This document shows, in pieces, positions 26,265-40,500 of a stretch of DNA of 64,000 nt; the first letter of the stretch is position 1; every line of letters begins with the position of its first letter. The notes under the pieces are model-generated. The model was not told the DNA's origin. It saw only the letters and a list, made by a program, of their open reading frames with translations, and did no database searches. The stretch comes from Paragordius varius (lineage: Eukaryota > Nematomorpha), in the NCBI GenBank assembly GCA_964247055.1, contig OZ176056.1, positions 6,076,001-6,140,000 of the forward strand, given 5' to 3'. The translations under genes and the position numbers were made by a program.

Positions 26265-29200
26265 TTTTTAAATGTAAGACTGTAAAATGTAAGCATAATA
26301 TAATAAGTTTTTCTAGGTTTTGCCGATTGAATAGACAAAAATAGGAAAATTGTTCAAGAAATGTTGATTTCACTAAGAATTCATGAACATATTTTTACAA
26401 ATTATGTATATCTAGTTTCGCGGGCCGCATATAAAGTATTCGAAAGTCGCGTGTTATCCACCCCTGCTTTAGAATATTTTAAGATTGGAAACAAACTAAT
26501 CAAAGTAAACAAAATACATTAATTGAATATAGGATGTTACCATAAGATTTTTATTAATATCATACTATCAATTATATTTATAATCAAAAATGAATGGGAA
26601 GTGTTTCTAAATAAAACACAATTGTATAATCATTTTTCGCCTTTTTACCTTTGTTAGTATGACATAGGCAAAAATAATAAAATTAGAGTAAGTTTAGTAT
26701 AAGAAAGTCTCGTATCGTCTTTGTGTAATGGCTAACCATTGTATACGTATAGAAGCTGTCTGTAAATTTACGATCCTCTCAGGCGTTATCATCAATGTTG
26801 GCAACACTTAAATCATTATATATTGTTTTTTTTTAAGTTGGTGTACTCCTAGGATTTTTACCTTTGGAAGTTAGGAATAAAATTTTATTTTTCCACTGTT
26901 CTGAAGCAGGTTTGATGTGTCCAAAATATTTAAGTCCATCTCTTCGGATCATTATTTTAGGTTGATAAATAGTTGATGCAAAACTCAAAATTTATTTACT
27001 AGAATTTTGAAAATCAGATGCTCTTAGAATTTTTTTATTATAATAACCTATTTTTGGCGCTAACCCTCAACATTTTTGGATGAAAAAAGTAATATCAAGT
27101 ATGACACCCATTCACACATCTATACCCTATTACACAGTGCGCACAAAAAAATAAACGAACATGAGTTTCATCTAGAATAATAAGAAATCCCTTAAAAAAG
27201 AAGACCCCAAAAGGGCAAAAATGCGCCCCAAAATGAAAATATTCCATTTTTTTTATTTTTGACTAATAGATTTTTGTCCATATTTTTTAAACTTATTGAG
27301 CAAACACGATAAAACTTTTATATATAAAACCTAAATACACAAAATTAATAATTTTTTATTCCACAAAAATAGAATTTCGTAAATTTTATGACATTGTCGA
27401 AATATATTATAAAAAAATTATTCGTAATAACTCCATATAGTTATTATTACACTAGGCAACAAATTTTAACATTTTTTTAACTCCCATTCTTGTAAATTTA
27501 AAATTTATTTCATTAAAGTACATAATTAGTATATCTGAAAAGAAAATTGGTCTAGCCTGCAAGAATTTTAATTTTTTTAAATTGGAGTTTGGCCCCAATT
27601 TAACATTAAACTCGAAATTTCGAAAATTAAAAGTTTTAGATATGAAGCCATGTATTTTATATTATTAGAAAGAGCGCAAAAAACTGCATCTTTCAAAGGG
27701 TAGTAAGTCATTTAAATCAATCGGATGTAATAGTTATTTGGGTTTAAATGGTCGAAATTTTTCAATCCTTAAATAAGTCAAGAATTTTCACGGAATATAA
27801 TTAGGGTTATATTAGTATTTAATTTAAAAAAATGTTTAAAAAGAGTGATACTAAAATGCATAGTTATAACTGTAAATTTATTACATAATGGCTATAAATA
27901 ATCAAAAATACTTTACACTTTGTTTTTATCTTTAAAATTTCGAAATTATCAGCCTCGTAAAAAAAATAAATTAATATTAATGAGATGGTAATTTTATAAA
28001 AACAAAAAACTTAAAAATGGCTGTTTTGAGTGACTTAAAAGCAATAAAAAAATGTTTTAATCAAAAAAATTTCTGGTGTTATCTTTTTTGACATCACCAT
28101 CTAAACAAAGTTTGAGCTATTTTCATCCATTAGTTTTAAGAATATAATAATTAAAAAAATGCTCTCGCTTCGCGCGTTTGTCGCTCTTTGTGTCCAATAT
28201 TAACTGTCGATGTAATACTTATTAGTATGCATTTTATAGAGTTTTTATTACTCTTTCGAAGGATATATTACAAATAAGCATTACTTGTATATTTTCAAAG
28301 AAAAACATTTTTTAGTAAAATTTTGATAAAGAGGGCGCATAATCAAAAAAATCAAATTATACAATATTCTTCCATCGAGTTATAATTTTTATTTCAGATT
28401 TACTGTTAAAATGATACTAAATATCAGAAAATGCAAAAAACGCGAGTGACAGAAAAATTTGTTGTCCAGTGTTATTTAAGTTTTATGACTCATATATAAC
28501 ATACCAAAGAGTCGGTATATCCAATAAAGGCTATGTTTCTCTTTAAGTCCCTCAAAAAATTTGTATTTTTTGAAATATTTTCTTAATTTTTGTTTCATTT
28601 TCATAAACAAAACCGCAGTTTTTAAATGCGAATAAAAAAACAATAAAACTTCAAGATTATGAAATTCCCATTACTTTGGATAAAATATATATATATATAT
28701 ATTATTTAATCACATAGTTAATTAATTCAATGCAAATTGAATAAGGACCTTTTCTGCTATATATATGGAAGGTATCATCTTAATGCAAATTTGATTAAAA
28801 AAACTGAGCAAATAATTACCTATTACAACATGTATTTTGCTGAGAAATTAGTTCATTACCAGGAAATATGAACCCCTAGCAAGGTAGTTATACTAATTCC
28901 GGTGGAGGACTACAGACCAGGATGGGGAAGGGTTTCATCAAACGCTCAAACATATAGAAAAAAACTATAATCATTTTATGTCTGATTAATGTATTCATTG
29001 TGATTTAAAATTCGCATAAGTATTTGAAGTGTTTTTGTTGGGTTAGACTATCTTCAGATTTGAAGCTTGTCGTATTTCGAGAGCATCATTATGTTTATAT
29101 TCATAATTTGTTTGATTGCATGGTAGCTTTTCCATGTGTGTGTGATTCTATCTTTGAGATGTTGCAGGAGCAATTTTTCCAAACGAAGTTTGTATTTGAC

Positions 29201-32200
29201 ACTATCGTGATAACGGAAATTTTTATTTTAAATTTTGTAAAACCTAATTATATATTCTTATTGTAAGAGAAAGCTAAAAATTCTATTGAATAAAAATAAA
29301 TCGATTTATTATCAGTTTTTCAATATATATAATTATAATTGTTTGATTTATAATTTGAGCAATAGAGTATTTGGATGTAGATTAGGTTAAAATGTCAGAA
29401 TAATTTTGTTGCAAGGAAAATTCTATTTTGTAACTAAAATTATATGAAGAATACGTGAAACTCAATCTGCCATCAATATTATTCTTTACAAATAGAATTT
29501 TACTTATTAAGCTAAATATAGTGTATAGCAGTTGCCAAAAAAGCTATTTATATTTTCGATTATGCCTTCTGTATATCAAATGGTCTTTAATTAAATATTT
29601 TATCTATAGATTAAATAGTATATAAACATTTAGCCATAGTAATGTAATGGGAATTTCATAATTTTGGAATTTTGCTGGTTATTTCAGTATTCGGATTTGA
29701 AAATTGCAGCTTTTGTTTATGAAACAGTGATAAGCATGTGAGGAAAATGAAACAAAAATAAAGAAAATATTTCAAAAAATACAAATTTTTTGAGGGACTT
29801 AAAAAGATACATAGCCTTTATTATTTATACCAACTCTTTGGTATGTTATATCTAAGTCATAAACTCAAATAATAATAACTATAGGGAGTTATTACGAATA
29901 ATTTTTTATAATATATTTCGACAATGTCATAAAATTTACGAATCTCTATTTTTGTAAAATAAAAAGATTTATTGATACTTTAAAATAATTTTATGTATTT
30001 TTCATAAGAATATATTAGGTTTTATATAATAAATAAAAGTTTTATCATGTTTGCTCCATAAGTTAAAAAAATATGGACAAAAATCTATTTCTAGTCAAAA
30101 ATAAAAAAATGGAATATTTTCATTTTGAGGCGCATTTTTGCTCCAAAATTTTTGGGGTCTCCTTTTCCAGGGGATTTCTTATTATTCTAGATAAAAATCA
30201 TGTTCGTTTATTTTTTTACCCCCTTTTTTTGCGCACAGTGTTATGCAACCCTAAACAATAAGATATATCCCCAGAACTTATGTTTTAACGAACGTATGTT
30301 TGTCTTTCGTAAAAAAATATGGTTATCTTTTAATTTTTACGTAAATTGTCTTTTTTACATTAATTTTTACTGTATTAACATAGTGTGTTCCCAATTTAAA
30401 TATCTCTTCCTTTTTTGCAATTCAAAACGTTAGATTATTGAAAAAACGATGTTTAAAAATCTGATAGACTATAATTTTTCGTTGTTTAGAATTTCATACC
30501 AGCAATCATAATTTACATCTCTAAGTTTTATTTATCCAATGTAAATTTCCTTATTAATATCAATTTTTTCCGTACTGCAATCTTACTTACTTACCTATTA
30601 TATCATAACTTATTTTATGCAAATTGGCTCTTAATAAATTTTAATTGTTAATATTTATATCCAGACTATAATTTACCATGGGAATCGGATTTCATGCAAA
30701 CCTTTGCAGGCCAAGGTTTAAAAAGCGATCATTTAGCTCCGGCCCTTCGTATCCTTATTGAGGCAAGTAATGGAGCTAGTGATTATGGAAATAAATATGG
30801 TGAACCGATTATTTGTGGGTTCACACGCAGTTTTTGTACATCTTTTGTCATCAACATTGAAAATGATGTTTATTTTTCCACCAGCCCAATATTGGAAAGC
30901 GAAAAAATAACTGAAAAGTTGTTGTCTTTTAGGGCCTGGTTAAAACCAATCATGTTTACGGGTGGCTTAGGACTTATACCACACGCTATGATACGTAAAG
31001 TTCCACCTCAAAATGGTATTTAGCTATAAGATTTATTTAATTTTTTATAAAGAGATTGGTTGTTAATGTATTGGTACTTAGCTATTTTTTTCTCGAAAAA
31101 TTTAAAGAAAATTCGAATGTTTGATAGTTTATTGTAATTTTTTGAGATATTATTTATTTTTTACACAGAATTTTTAGATTGAAAAAAATATTGACTTTTT
31201 TAAAACCTTTTATTTTAGACTAAAAAGGAATCTTGGAGTTTAACAATGGTTTTTTCAATTAATTAAATATTTTTAACAAAACGGTATAAGAAAAATATTT
31301 TTAAATACTACACTAATTTTTATATTTTAGCGTTTTTTTTGTTTTTAAGGTATGCGTGTCGCCAAAATTGGTGGACCAGTCTATAAGATTGGTATGGGGG
31401 GTGGGGCCGCTTCGTCTAAAACAACTAGTCTAAAATCATCAAGTTTTTATTTCATTTTTTCAAAATAAATTTTTAATTTTTTTTTTCATTTTTTATTACT
31501 TATTATTTTAGCAATGACAACAACGCTTGTTTTTGTTTTTATTGTTAAAGAGAACGTATTTTTGTAATCATATATACTCAAAACATTTATTTAAACTAGA
31601 CTATAACCATAAAATTTTCATTACGTGCTATAGTATCTTTTTCTATAGATTGCTAATTATATTAAAAATTAAATTAAAAAACTTATAATTTTCATTCATT
31701 TCGTATCTAAATCAATGTGGTATTCACCAAAAAATTCTAAAAGACCGCTAAAAATATTTAGTGTCAAGGGACGCGTACCAATTACCGATAAAATAACATA
31801 GCTTTGCAGATAATTTTATTCAATATAAGTACATCAAAAAATTTGTAAATATCAGGGCCATAGGGCTGCGATTTGAGTTTCAGACCACTGATCTAAATTA
31901 TCATTAGTTTTTTTTTATTTCATTACTATTTGATTATTTATTATTTTATTGCGAACGATATACTACCATGTAATGAAAATTTGGATATTTTTAATTTTAA
32001 ATAAATTTAATCAATTTTTTTAACCATTAAATAAATAAAGATAAAGAATCGAAGGAACATGTATTGCAAAATGGACACCAAAATGGTATGACCGAGGAAA
32101 CCACAAGGTAAAATTTTTAATACTAATGATTCGAGACTCTTATATTTTAAATCATGAAAGATAACTACAATTTTTATATTATAATTGTTCGCTAAAATTA

Positions 32201-35200
32201 GGGATGGTTAGGATTGATCATATAAAAATAACTAATCATCTAACAAAGGTTCATAACATGATTGAAAAAAAAATATAAAATAGTGAATTAACATATTTTT
32301 TTTTCATTTTTTACAAGTATTAATAATTATTTATTGACACTCGGCAAACGAATTTCCCAATAAATTTTTATTACCACATTTGTGGTAATGATAACCGCTT
32401 ATGATTACGGACGACTGCATTTACTGCGATTAGACCGGGTATCCGTATTTTCTAATCGGTTAAAACCCCCAATAAATTAAGCTTTTAATGAATTTTGCTT
32501 CTAAACGAAAAAAAATAACTTTAATAAACTAATTTATATATACATATATATACCATTTACAGTTTAAATTCATCCTTGAAAATATCAAATTCACTCTCGA
32601 ACGATATTCGAATTCACCCTCGAACAATTTAAATTCACCCTAAAAATAAATGTGTTTTTGATCTAATTCATTATTAATATGAAATATATCTTTTTCGCAT
32701 AGTTTATTATTTTTCCGTATTATTTTAATTTAAAACAAAATTTTTATTTTAAAAAATATATTAAAATAATGGTAATTTTCAATCTTAAAAAACATATATT
32801 TTATTTGCGGGTGAATTTGAATTGTAAATGGTATATAATTTTTTTATAACCATATTATTCTTCTCTTTAGAGAAAGTGAACTAGATTTTCAAGCCGTACA
32901 AAGAGGTGATCCCGAAATGCAACAAAAATTGTATAGGGCTACAAAAGCTTGTGCACTTAGTGGTATGTTTTGTTCTCCCAACTCCAATCCAAGAAAAGAA
33001 CATATAAAGTGCGTTGAATATGAATTATCATGTATGGGCGATTTGGATATAAATTCTTCAAAAAATTTAACCAATCCAATACAATCGATTCATGATCAAG
33101 GTGCTGGTGGAAATGGTATATACTAATTATTATTTAATGGAAAATTTTTGAGACTCTTAAAAAAACAACCCCTTTAAAAAGTAAAAAACCATCATCCTAA
33201 GACTGGTATCCAATTCAATAATGTTTACAGGAAATGTGTTATAGAAAGCGTTATGGTAGTAAGTAAGGCGCTGGACTCTTGCACACTCTGTGTTAATATG
33301 TAAATCCCAAAGTTAAAACCCTTAAACTGCACAATTTTTTATCATCACTGTAGCTATGGACAGTCGAGTGTTAAAGATTTCACAAGTCTCCCCTTTTAAA
33401 TTAAAAAAAAATAAGTAACTTTAAATTACGAATGTCCAATACGCTTTATTCGGTATGCGAAAGTCATCTAAAAATTTAAAATTGGATTCCAATCAAAAAT
33501 TTACGATTATTTAGAACATATATTATAGAAAATTGGGCCTAAAATAAATTATAACCGAAAATCATTATAGTTACCGCGAAGATATATTATATTAGACACC
33601 GTTACTTCTAAACGCTATCTAAAATATACCATTTACAATTCAAATTTACCCTTAAACAATTCAATTATACCCTTACTCAATTTAAATTCACCCTCAAATA
33701 AATTTTAACATAAAAAATTAATTATATTTTTATTATTTTTGGAAAAAATAAAATTTTGTTTCAAAGCAAAATAAAACTGAAAAAATAATAAACTATGACA
33801 TAGAGATATATTAAATATTAATAATAAGTTATAATTGTTCGAAAAAACATGATTTATTTTTAGGGTGAATTTGAATTGTTCAAGGGTGAATTTGAACTGT
33901 AAACGGTATATAATAATGTTTTATTTATTTAGGGAATGTTTTGAAAGAAATCGTTGATCCTTTGGGTGCTTACATTGATTTAAATGCATTCAGTTGTGCC
34001 GATTCAAGTTGTGGACCACTTGAAGTTTGGACTGCGGAATATCAGGAAAGCAATGCTATTCTCCTACCCCCAAAACCTCCTATGCCTTTTGAAGGTTGAA
34101 TATCTCTTTTTTCAAACGTTTTTTTAAATTCATAGACATATACAAGTCTAGTTATGAAAAGTCTATTTAAAAACCTCTATTTAACATGTATTTTACTTAC
34201 TTTTTTACCTAATATAGATAAAAAAAAATTCTAATACTAATCATTATATCATTAAAATAATTTTATACAAGTATAAAATATAAAAAGTACCATTCAAAAT
34301 CTTTTTATACCCTTTTTCGTTTTTTACGCATGTTTTTGTTTATATTCCTTTTAATTTTATACCCTAATCAATTATTTATTAGGGAATATCTAATTAATAT
34401 ATCATATCTCTATAAATTTATGCCAGAAAATTTTCGTAAAACAAAAAATTAAAACCAAAATTAAATTTATAATAGATAAGGCTTTACAAACATTACAATC
34501 AATCTGTAAGCGTGAAAAATGCCCATTAAATATTGTTGGGCAAATTGATGCTGAAAAATGCAAGGGATTCGTTATTTTTGGTTCAAATTCACAAAATTCA
34601 TCCTACGCTTATGAAAAAACGCATTTTTCTACGAATTATCTCAAACTCCCTAGCTCAGAAGCCACTAGGAAAAAGGTAAAATGTTTTATTTTTTAATTTT
34701 TAACTAAGCAGCGCTTATAAATTAATTTTTATATTTCTGGTTTTAATAAAGCTCTAATTTTTACGTTAGAATAGTCTAAGTTCAGAACATTTTCCGCAAA
34801 CATACTGGTCTGTTTATTTTAAAACCCTTATAATGAGCCAAAAAATATATCATTTATAAGTTTTATTTTCAAGTAGCTATAGCATAGTATTAATTATTAT
34901 ATATTATATTTGATAAAGTAATTAAACTTTATAAAAAAAATTGGATTCATATATTTTGAAAAAGTCTTCGCAATCGAGGTCAGACGGGTCCACTGTCGTA
35001 TCATATTTTTGACAAAATTGTTTATGTTTTCTTTGAAATCTCTTGGCTATTTAATAGGATTTTTAATCATTTGTTTTTTAATATATATTTTGTTTGTATG
35101 ATAGATTATCCAAAGTAGCCTACTAATTGAACCATACATGATCTCAAATGATTTTGCCAAAGTTATCATTAATAACCGCCAACCCAATAATACTATGATG

Positions 35201-37473
35201 ATGAAGGTGAAATGTGCAAACCCTCCTAACCCTATTTTGATGTACATTGCTGGATTGCAGTGTGGAAAACAACCATATAATATAAATCATAATCCAAATC
35301 ATATCCAAAATAATTTTAATTTACAGTCATTTATTGGTGGGGCTTTAAATCGAGTCCTTAGACAAGTTGCTGTCGGATCTAAACGATTTCTCACAAACAA
35401 GGTAGGTATTAAGTTGAATGAATTGTGGTGTTGCTTATTTAAGAGCGACACATGAAATTAAGATTTTAAGATTTATGGCTGTTTTGATTAAAAAAAATAA
35501 TTATCTATTTATAATTTCAATATATATAAAATTAAACATTTTATAGAGAATAGATGACTTTTTCATTTTCATAATGCTATCATAGGATGACAAAATAATA
35601 TATTTTGCCCTTATCGAAAAATATAACTAATTTTTAGGAAATTACCTTTTTTTCTATCTAAGACATTTCTAATGAATATGCAATTAAAATATGTTTTATA
35701 ATTATGATATAAAAAAATTCATGTAATATTTCTATAATTTTTACCCAACCAATCATCCATTATACATAGGTGGACCGGTCTGTGAGCGGTCTTATAGCTC
35801 GTCAACAATGTTGTGGTCCTTTGCAAACTCCGTTATCGGATTGCGGGTCTGTCGCTCTTTCTCATTTCCCACAAATTATGCTTAGTCCGGCCAAAGGTGT
35901 AACTATTTAACTCATATTTTTTAATTATAAAATAAAAATAGGGATTAAAATATAGTTGAACCCATACGAAGTTTACGACCCAACTGTTTAAAACTAAAAT
36001 GGTAAAAATAATTTTAAATTTTTAGTTTACAGCATGCACATTAATGTTGACCAATCGCATTATATCTGGGCAATTATGTAATACAGAAGCGTACATATAA
36101 AACTAATATTGTACATAATTAAATCAAATTTATATATTGTAAAATAAAAAATTTAACCATTTTATTAGGTAATGTCTCCATTTTTATTACTATTTCCAGG
36201 ACTTTACGTAAACTATTTTGGCATATTCTAAAAATTTTTTGGCATGAAACACACACATTTAACAACTTTTCATAGTTTAAGTGTATTCATAACATTGTAT
36301 ATTATAACATATTGGCTTATTCGAAAAATAAAAAAAATTGGAACTATAATTAAATCTAACAAAATAACCGTAATTGCAGTAAAAAAACAGTTATAGCAAT
36401 GATAACAATATATTTTTTTGAAAGAGGCCCATACTTTTTATATCATATAACTTTATGTCTTCGGTTAAGTTCCGTAAATTCTTAACACATTTGATTGTAG
36501 TTTAATAATTGAATTGGCAAATTACAGTAAAAATCGAAATTATACGGACAAAACGTTAAAATATAAAGACAAATATTTTTTTTCTAATATACAACCATAC
36601 TTTTTATCCTTGTTTTTTTTAAAATATAAACCTCTTTGTTTAAACTTTAAAATATAGAATAGAGATGTATATTGGTAATACAATCAAATACATATTTTTC
36701 CGTTGTTGGTTAAATAATTTATTAGGGTAAATTAAGGTTTAAAGTATGGTTGTCTTTTAGAAAAAAAATTTGTCTTTATATTTTTACATTTTGTCCGTTT
36801 TCAATTTTTATTGTATAAGTAGAAGAAAATTTCAGTTAAAAAGTATGAACCTCTTTTTTAAAAAATATTAGCCTTTTAGTTTTCTCGTTTTTTTCATATA
36901 ATTTTAATTTTTACCATATTAAATTATGACTTACGTCATCAAACCTATTTTTTATTAGACCAATCAAAATAGGAAAGCCCTTAACATTTTAATTTGGATC
37001 TTTTTTTAAAACAAGTCATCGATTTTAAAAGTTTTCAATATTGTTTTTTTGAATAATTTTGTTTTTTTATTCATTTGTCAACACAACTCTTCTTTTTCAA
37101 CATATTTTTGTAAATCTCAGAAGTATTGGTTAGATTTTTACTGATAACACAAATTTTATAAATTGTATTTAATATTGTTAGCTAAGATACTATCTCCTAT
37201 TTTATAGAAAATTCTATCAAATAACTAAAACTTTTTTAAAAATGTAACCAAAGCCAAAAAAATAATAAATATAGTTCGCAGCCTAATATTATCTTAATAA
37301 ATTTAATGACGATTTCATAATTTTATGTAAAATATATATTGTTCTATATTCTGTTTTATAAAATATCCTTTAGATGAGGTTAAATTAATGTATCCTGGAA
37401 GTATTACAACCATAGGAGAATGTCCCATAAAAGTTTTACATGACAATTGTGCCGGGCCTAGAATGGCTTTAGG

Positions 37474-37512
<39 letters not shown>

Positions 37513-40500
37513 AATTATATTAGTTTTTCATAATTGAAAGAGGGTGACCCACATCATGAGAAATATGAGGAAAGATCATATACAAATTTTTTGATTAAAA
37601 AGAATGCTAGTTACAAAATCTAAACAAAATCGATATTTTTAAACAAATTTTTTCATTACTGCTTTCCAAATTTTGGCATGAAAGCAAAATGTTGATATAA
37701 ATAGTAGTTATATTGTTTTATTTAGCTTTTTTAAGTCTTATATTAATACTTATCTAATTTGAGGCGGCCTGTGCATTATTTGTGTTGGACACCAGAAAAT
37801 ATGCATTTTTTCAATTAAACCATTTAGTAAATATTTATAGCACCTTCATTCAACATTACCTTTATTAAATTTTTCGGTCGTCTAAAATTTACCATTTTAA
37901 ATATCGTTTTTTTACAAAAAAATGTTAAATAAAAATAGCAATATTTTTTCGATAGGCCGCTTTACGTTTTTTAAGTGTGATTTTTCAGCCAAATCTCATA
38001 GTAAATTGCAAAGTATGGAATAATTTATATTAATAAAACAATTAAATATGTATTTTACAATTAATTAATTTATAAAGTTTTAAAATGTATGGCCGTGTTA
38101 TTAAAATCTTGTGGTATTTATTTACGTTTTATATGTATAATTTTCGAATTCCACTGCAAAAACGAAAATGGATGAATTAAAGATTTATAATTAAATATTT
38201 TTCAAAAAAAATATGTTTTTATTTTTTTCCGCATAATTTCAATTTTTCTTATATATTTATATTATGTAAGGAGAGGCATTAACAAACATGGTAGGCAACG
38301 TACCGATCTCTGCGCTTAAAGATTGCAAATGTAGCGTTAATTGGATGTGGCCTGCAAAATGTGCCGAAAAAGTTACATATTACTTATTTTTCTATTAAAT
38401 GTTAATATATTTATATGTATATATAGTAAAATCGAAATAAGGCGTGAGTTTTGGTAACTAACAGGCTATTTTTTAAAAAAATGGAACCGAATATAACTGT
38501 CATTTTTTCTATATATACCATTTGCACTTCAAGAGTGTCCTTGAACAGTTCAATTGGTCCTTGAACACTTCAAGTTGGTCCTTAAAATTTTTAAGACTTA
38601 ATTTTACCATAATTTTTGCATTTATTTTTTTATTTTATTATTTATTAACCTAATTTTCTTTATTTATTATATATTAATAATTTAAAAATAAATTTTTTTT
38701 ATTGAAAACCGATTTTTTTATTTCAAACTATTTTTTTAATTGAACAAAATTGACTTTTAAATGTTTTTAATGAAAAATTTTAATTAATAACCTAGAAAAC
38801 TTTCTTTCATTTCATGTTAAATCTTATAAATATCCAAAATTATTTTAAGAAATTATAAAAGATATACGGTTTCTCAAAGATTAAAGGTTGATATCAATTC
38901 AAAATTTATGTTAAATAATAGATACAATTTAAGCAAGAAAAAAATTATACTTATTTGGAAGTTTAAATTCTTTTTCACTTATTACCAATTATTAGGACCA
39001 CATTTAACGAAATAATATGAGTCTGCTTACAGCATTTTTAAAACCAAACCCTTTAAGAATGTGATTACGAATAATGGATTAATAATGTTTAGTATTGATA
39101 GTCGTAAAATTTAAATCCGTGAAATATTGATATAAACGAAAACTAAACTGAACATGCTATGAAAATTAAATTGAAAAATAAATTTTGAAAATTTTATATT
39201 ATATGTGAATACCCCTAAGTAGTCAAATAGTTGTGACGCATTGATGAATGTTAAAATGCACGAGTCTGTGATACTATATTAACCAAGTGTTCTCCCACAT
39301 ATCATTTAAAATGTTTAGTTTAAATTTCATTTTCATATTATTTTTGGTTATATCTTGACCAACAATTTAGTTTAAAATAGTTAATATTTTGCTTATATTA
39401 CCCAATAATTTCAAAAACCAAAATCTTTTATATTTATGCCTATCAGGACGGGAATAGTAATTATGAAAGTGCACTCTTATACCGAGCCTGTGAATCGTTG
39501 TGTTTCGCAATGCAAGACATCGGAGTTGCTATTGATGGTGGAAAAGATTCACTTAGTATGGCTGTAAAAGCTACCTACCAGCAAACTAAACAAGGGAAGC
39601 CTAACACTACTCAACAAGGTTTGCAATTAATTCGTTTTTATCTGTTTTATTTGTGTGATGTTTTATATATTTCATTAAAATAATTTTAGCCAAGCCTTTT
39701 TTTAATCAACAATTTTATGTATTAAAACTATATGAAAAATGCGTTTATTTCTGAAGTTTAAATTTGATCAAATTTATCTTTGTTTTGTGATTTTTGTGTG
39801 GTATGAGAAAATAATTTTTTTCCCAACATTTTGTAGAATTATATGATCATAAAGGCGAACGGAAGACTTAAAATATTTGCCAAAATTTTGTTTTATACAC
39901 TTAATCATCTTTGTACGCTTTTTTTCTATTGTTTTAAACTTTTTTGTGGGTAACTTTTTCCTACATATAACAAAATGATTTTTTATCAATATTGTGCATT
40001 TTATACCCACAAAATTTATAGATAGATCCTTATAATAGATAGATTAAAGGTTGTTGTTTTATTATTAAAATAACATTTTCTTATGATATATTACAACTAA
40101 ATTAAGTTGTCTTTGTCTTTGTAAATATCTTTGTGTATATTTTAGTAAATTGTTTAGCTATCAAACTGAACACTGTATATTTTTAGCAAAAAGTATCAGA
40201 GTTAATGGTTTAAATTCAAAATAACATATATTTTTTAAACAAATTTTGTTTTAGAAAAGAATCGTTCGACAATAGTAAAGTCCCCCGGCTCTGTCGTGGT
40301 CTCTATGTATGCCCCTGTTCCAGATATTTCCTATCAAATAACGCCCGGTTTAAAACCTCTTTCATACCTAAATAAAAATGGTATATTTTATATTTTATTT
40401 GTTCAAGCTTTTAAATATTTAAATGAAATTTAAACTACTATTGTATAAATCAGGGATATCCAAAACAAATGGCTTCGGGCCTGCCGTTTTATATGCAGAT

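Larger units (their letters stand above)
25947..30664 (+). other. PFAS intron 9, the largest (4.7 kb)
   Basis: It contains a (TA)n run (26229-26261), a hAT-like end near 26410-26465, a minus-strand LINE fragment (26755-27000), and an inverted pair of dispersed repeats (27133-28690 and 29630-30247). An open frame at 29024-29266 has no recognisable product. Confidence 0.8.

Noticed and set aside
29024-29266. 80-codon open frame inside PFAS intron 9
   Set aside because: No family resemblance; lies in noncoding intron sequence between repeats.
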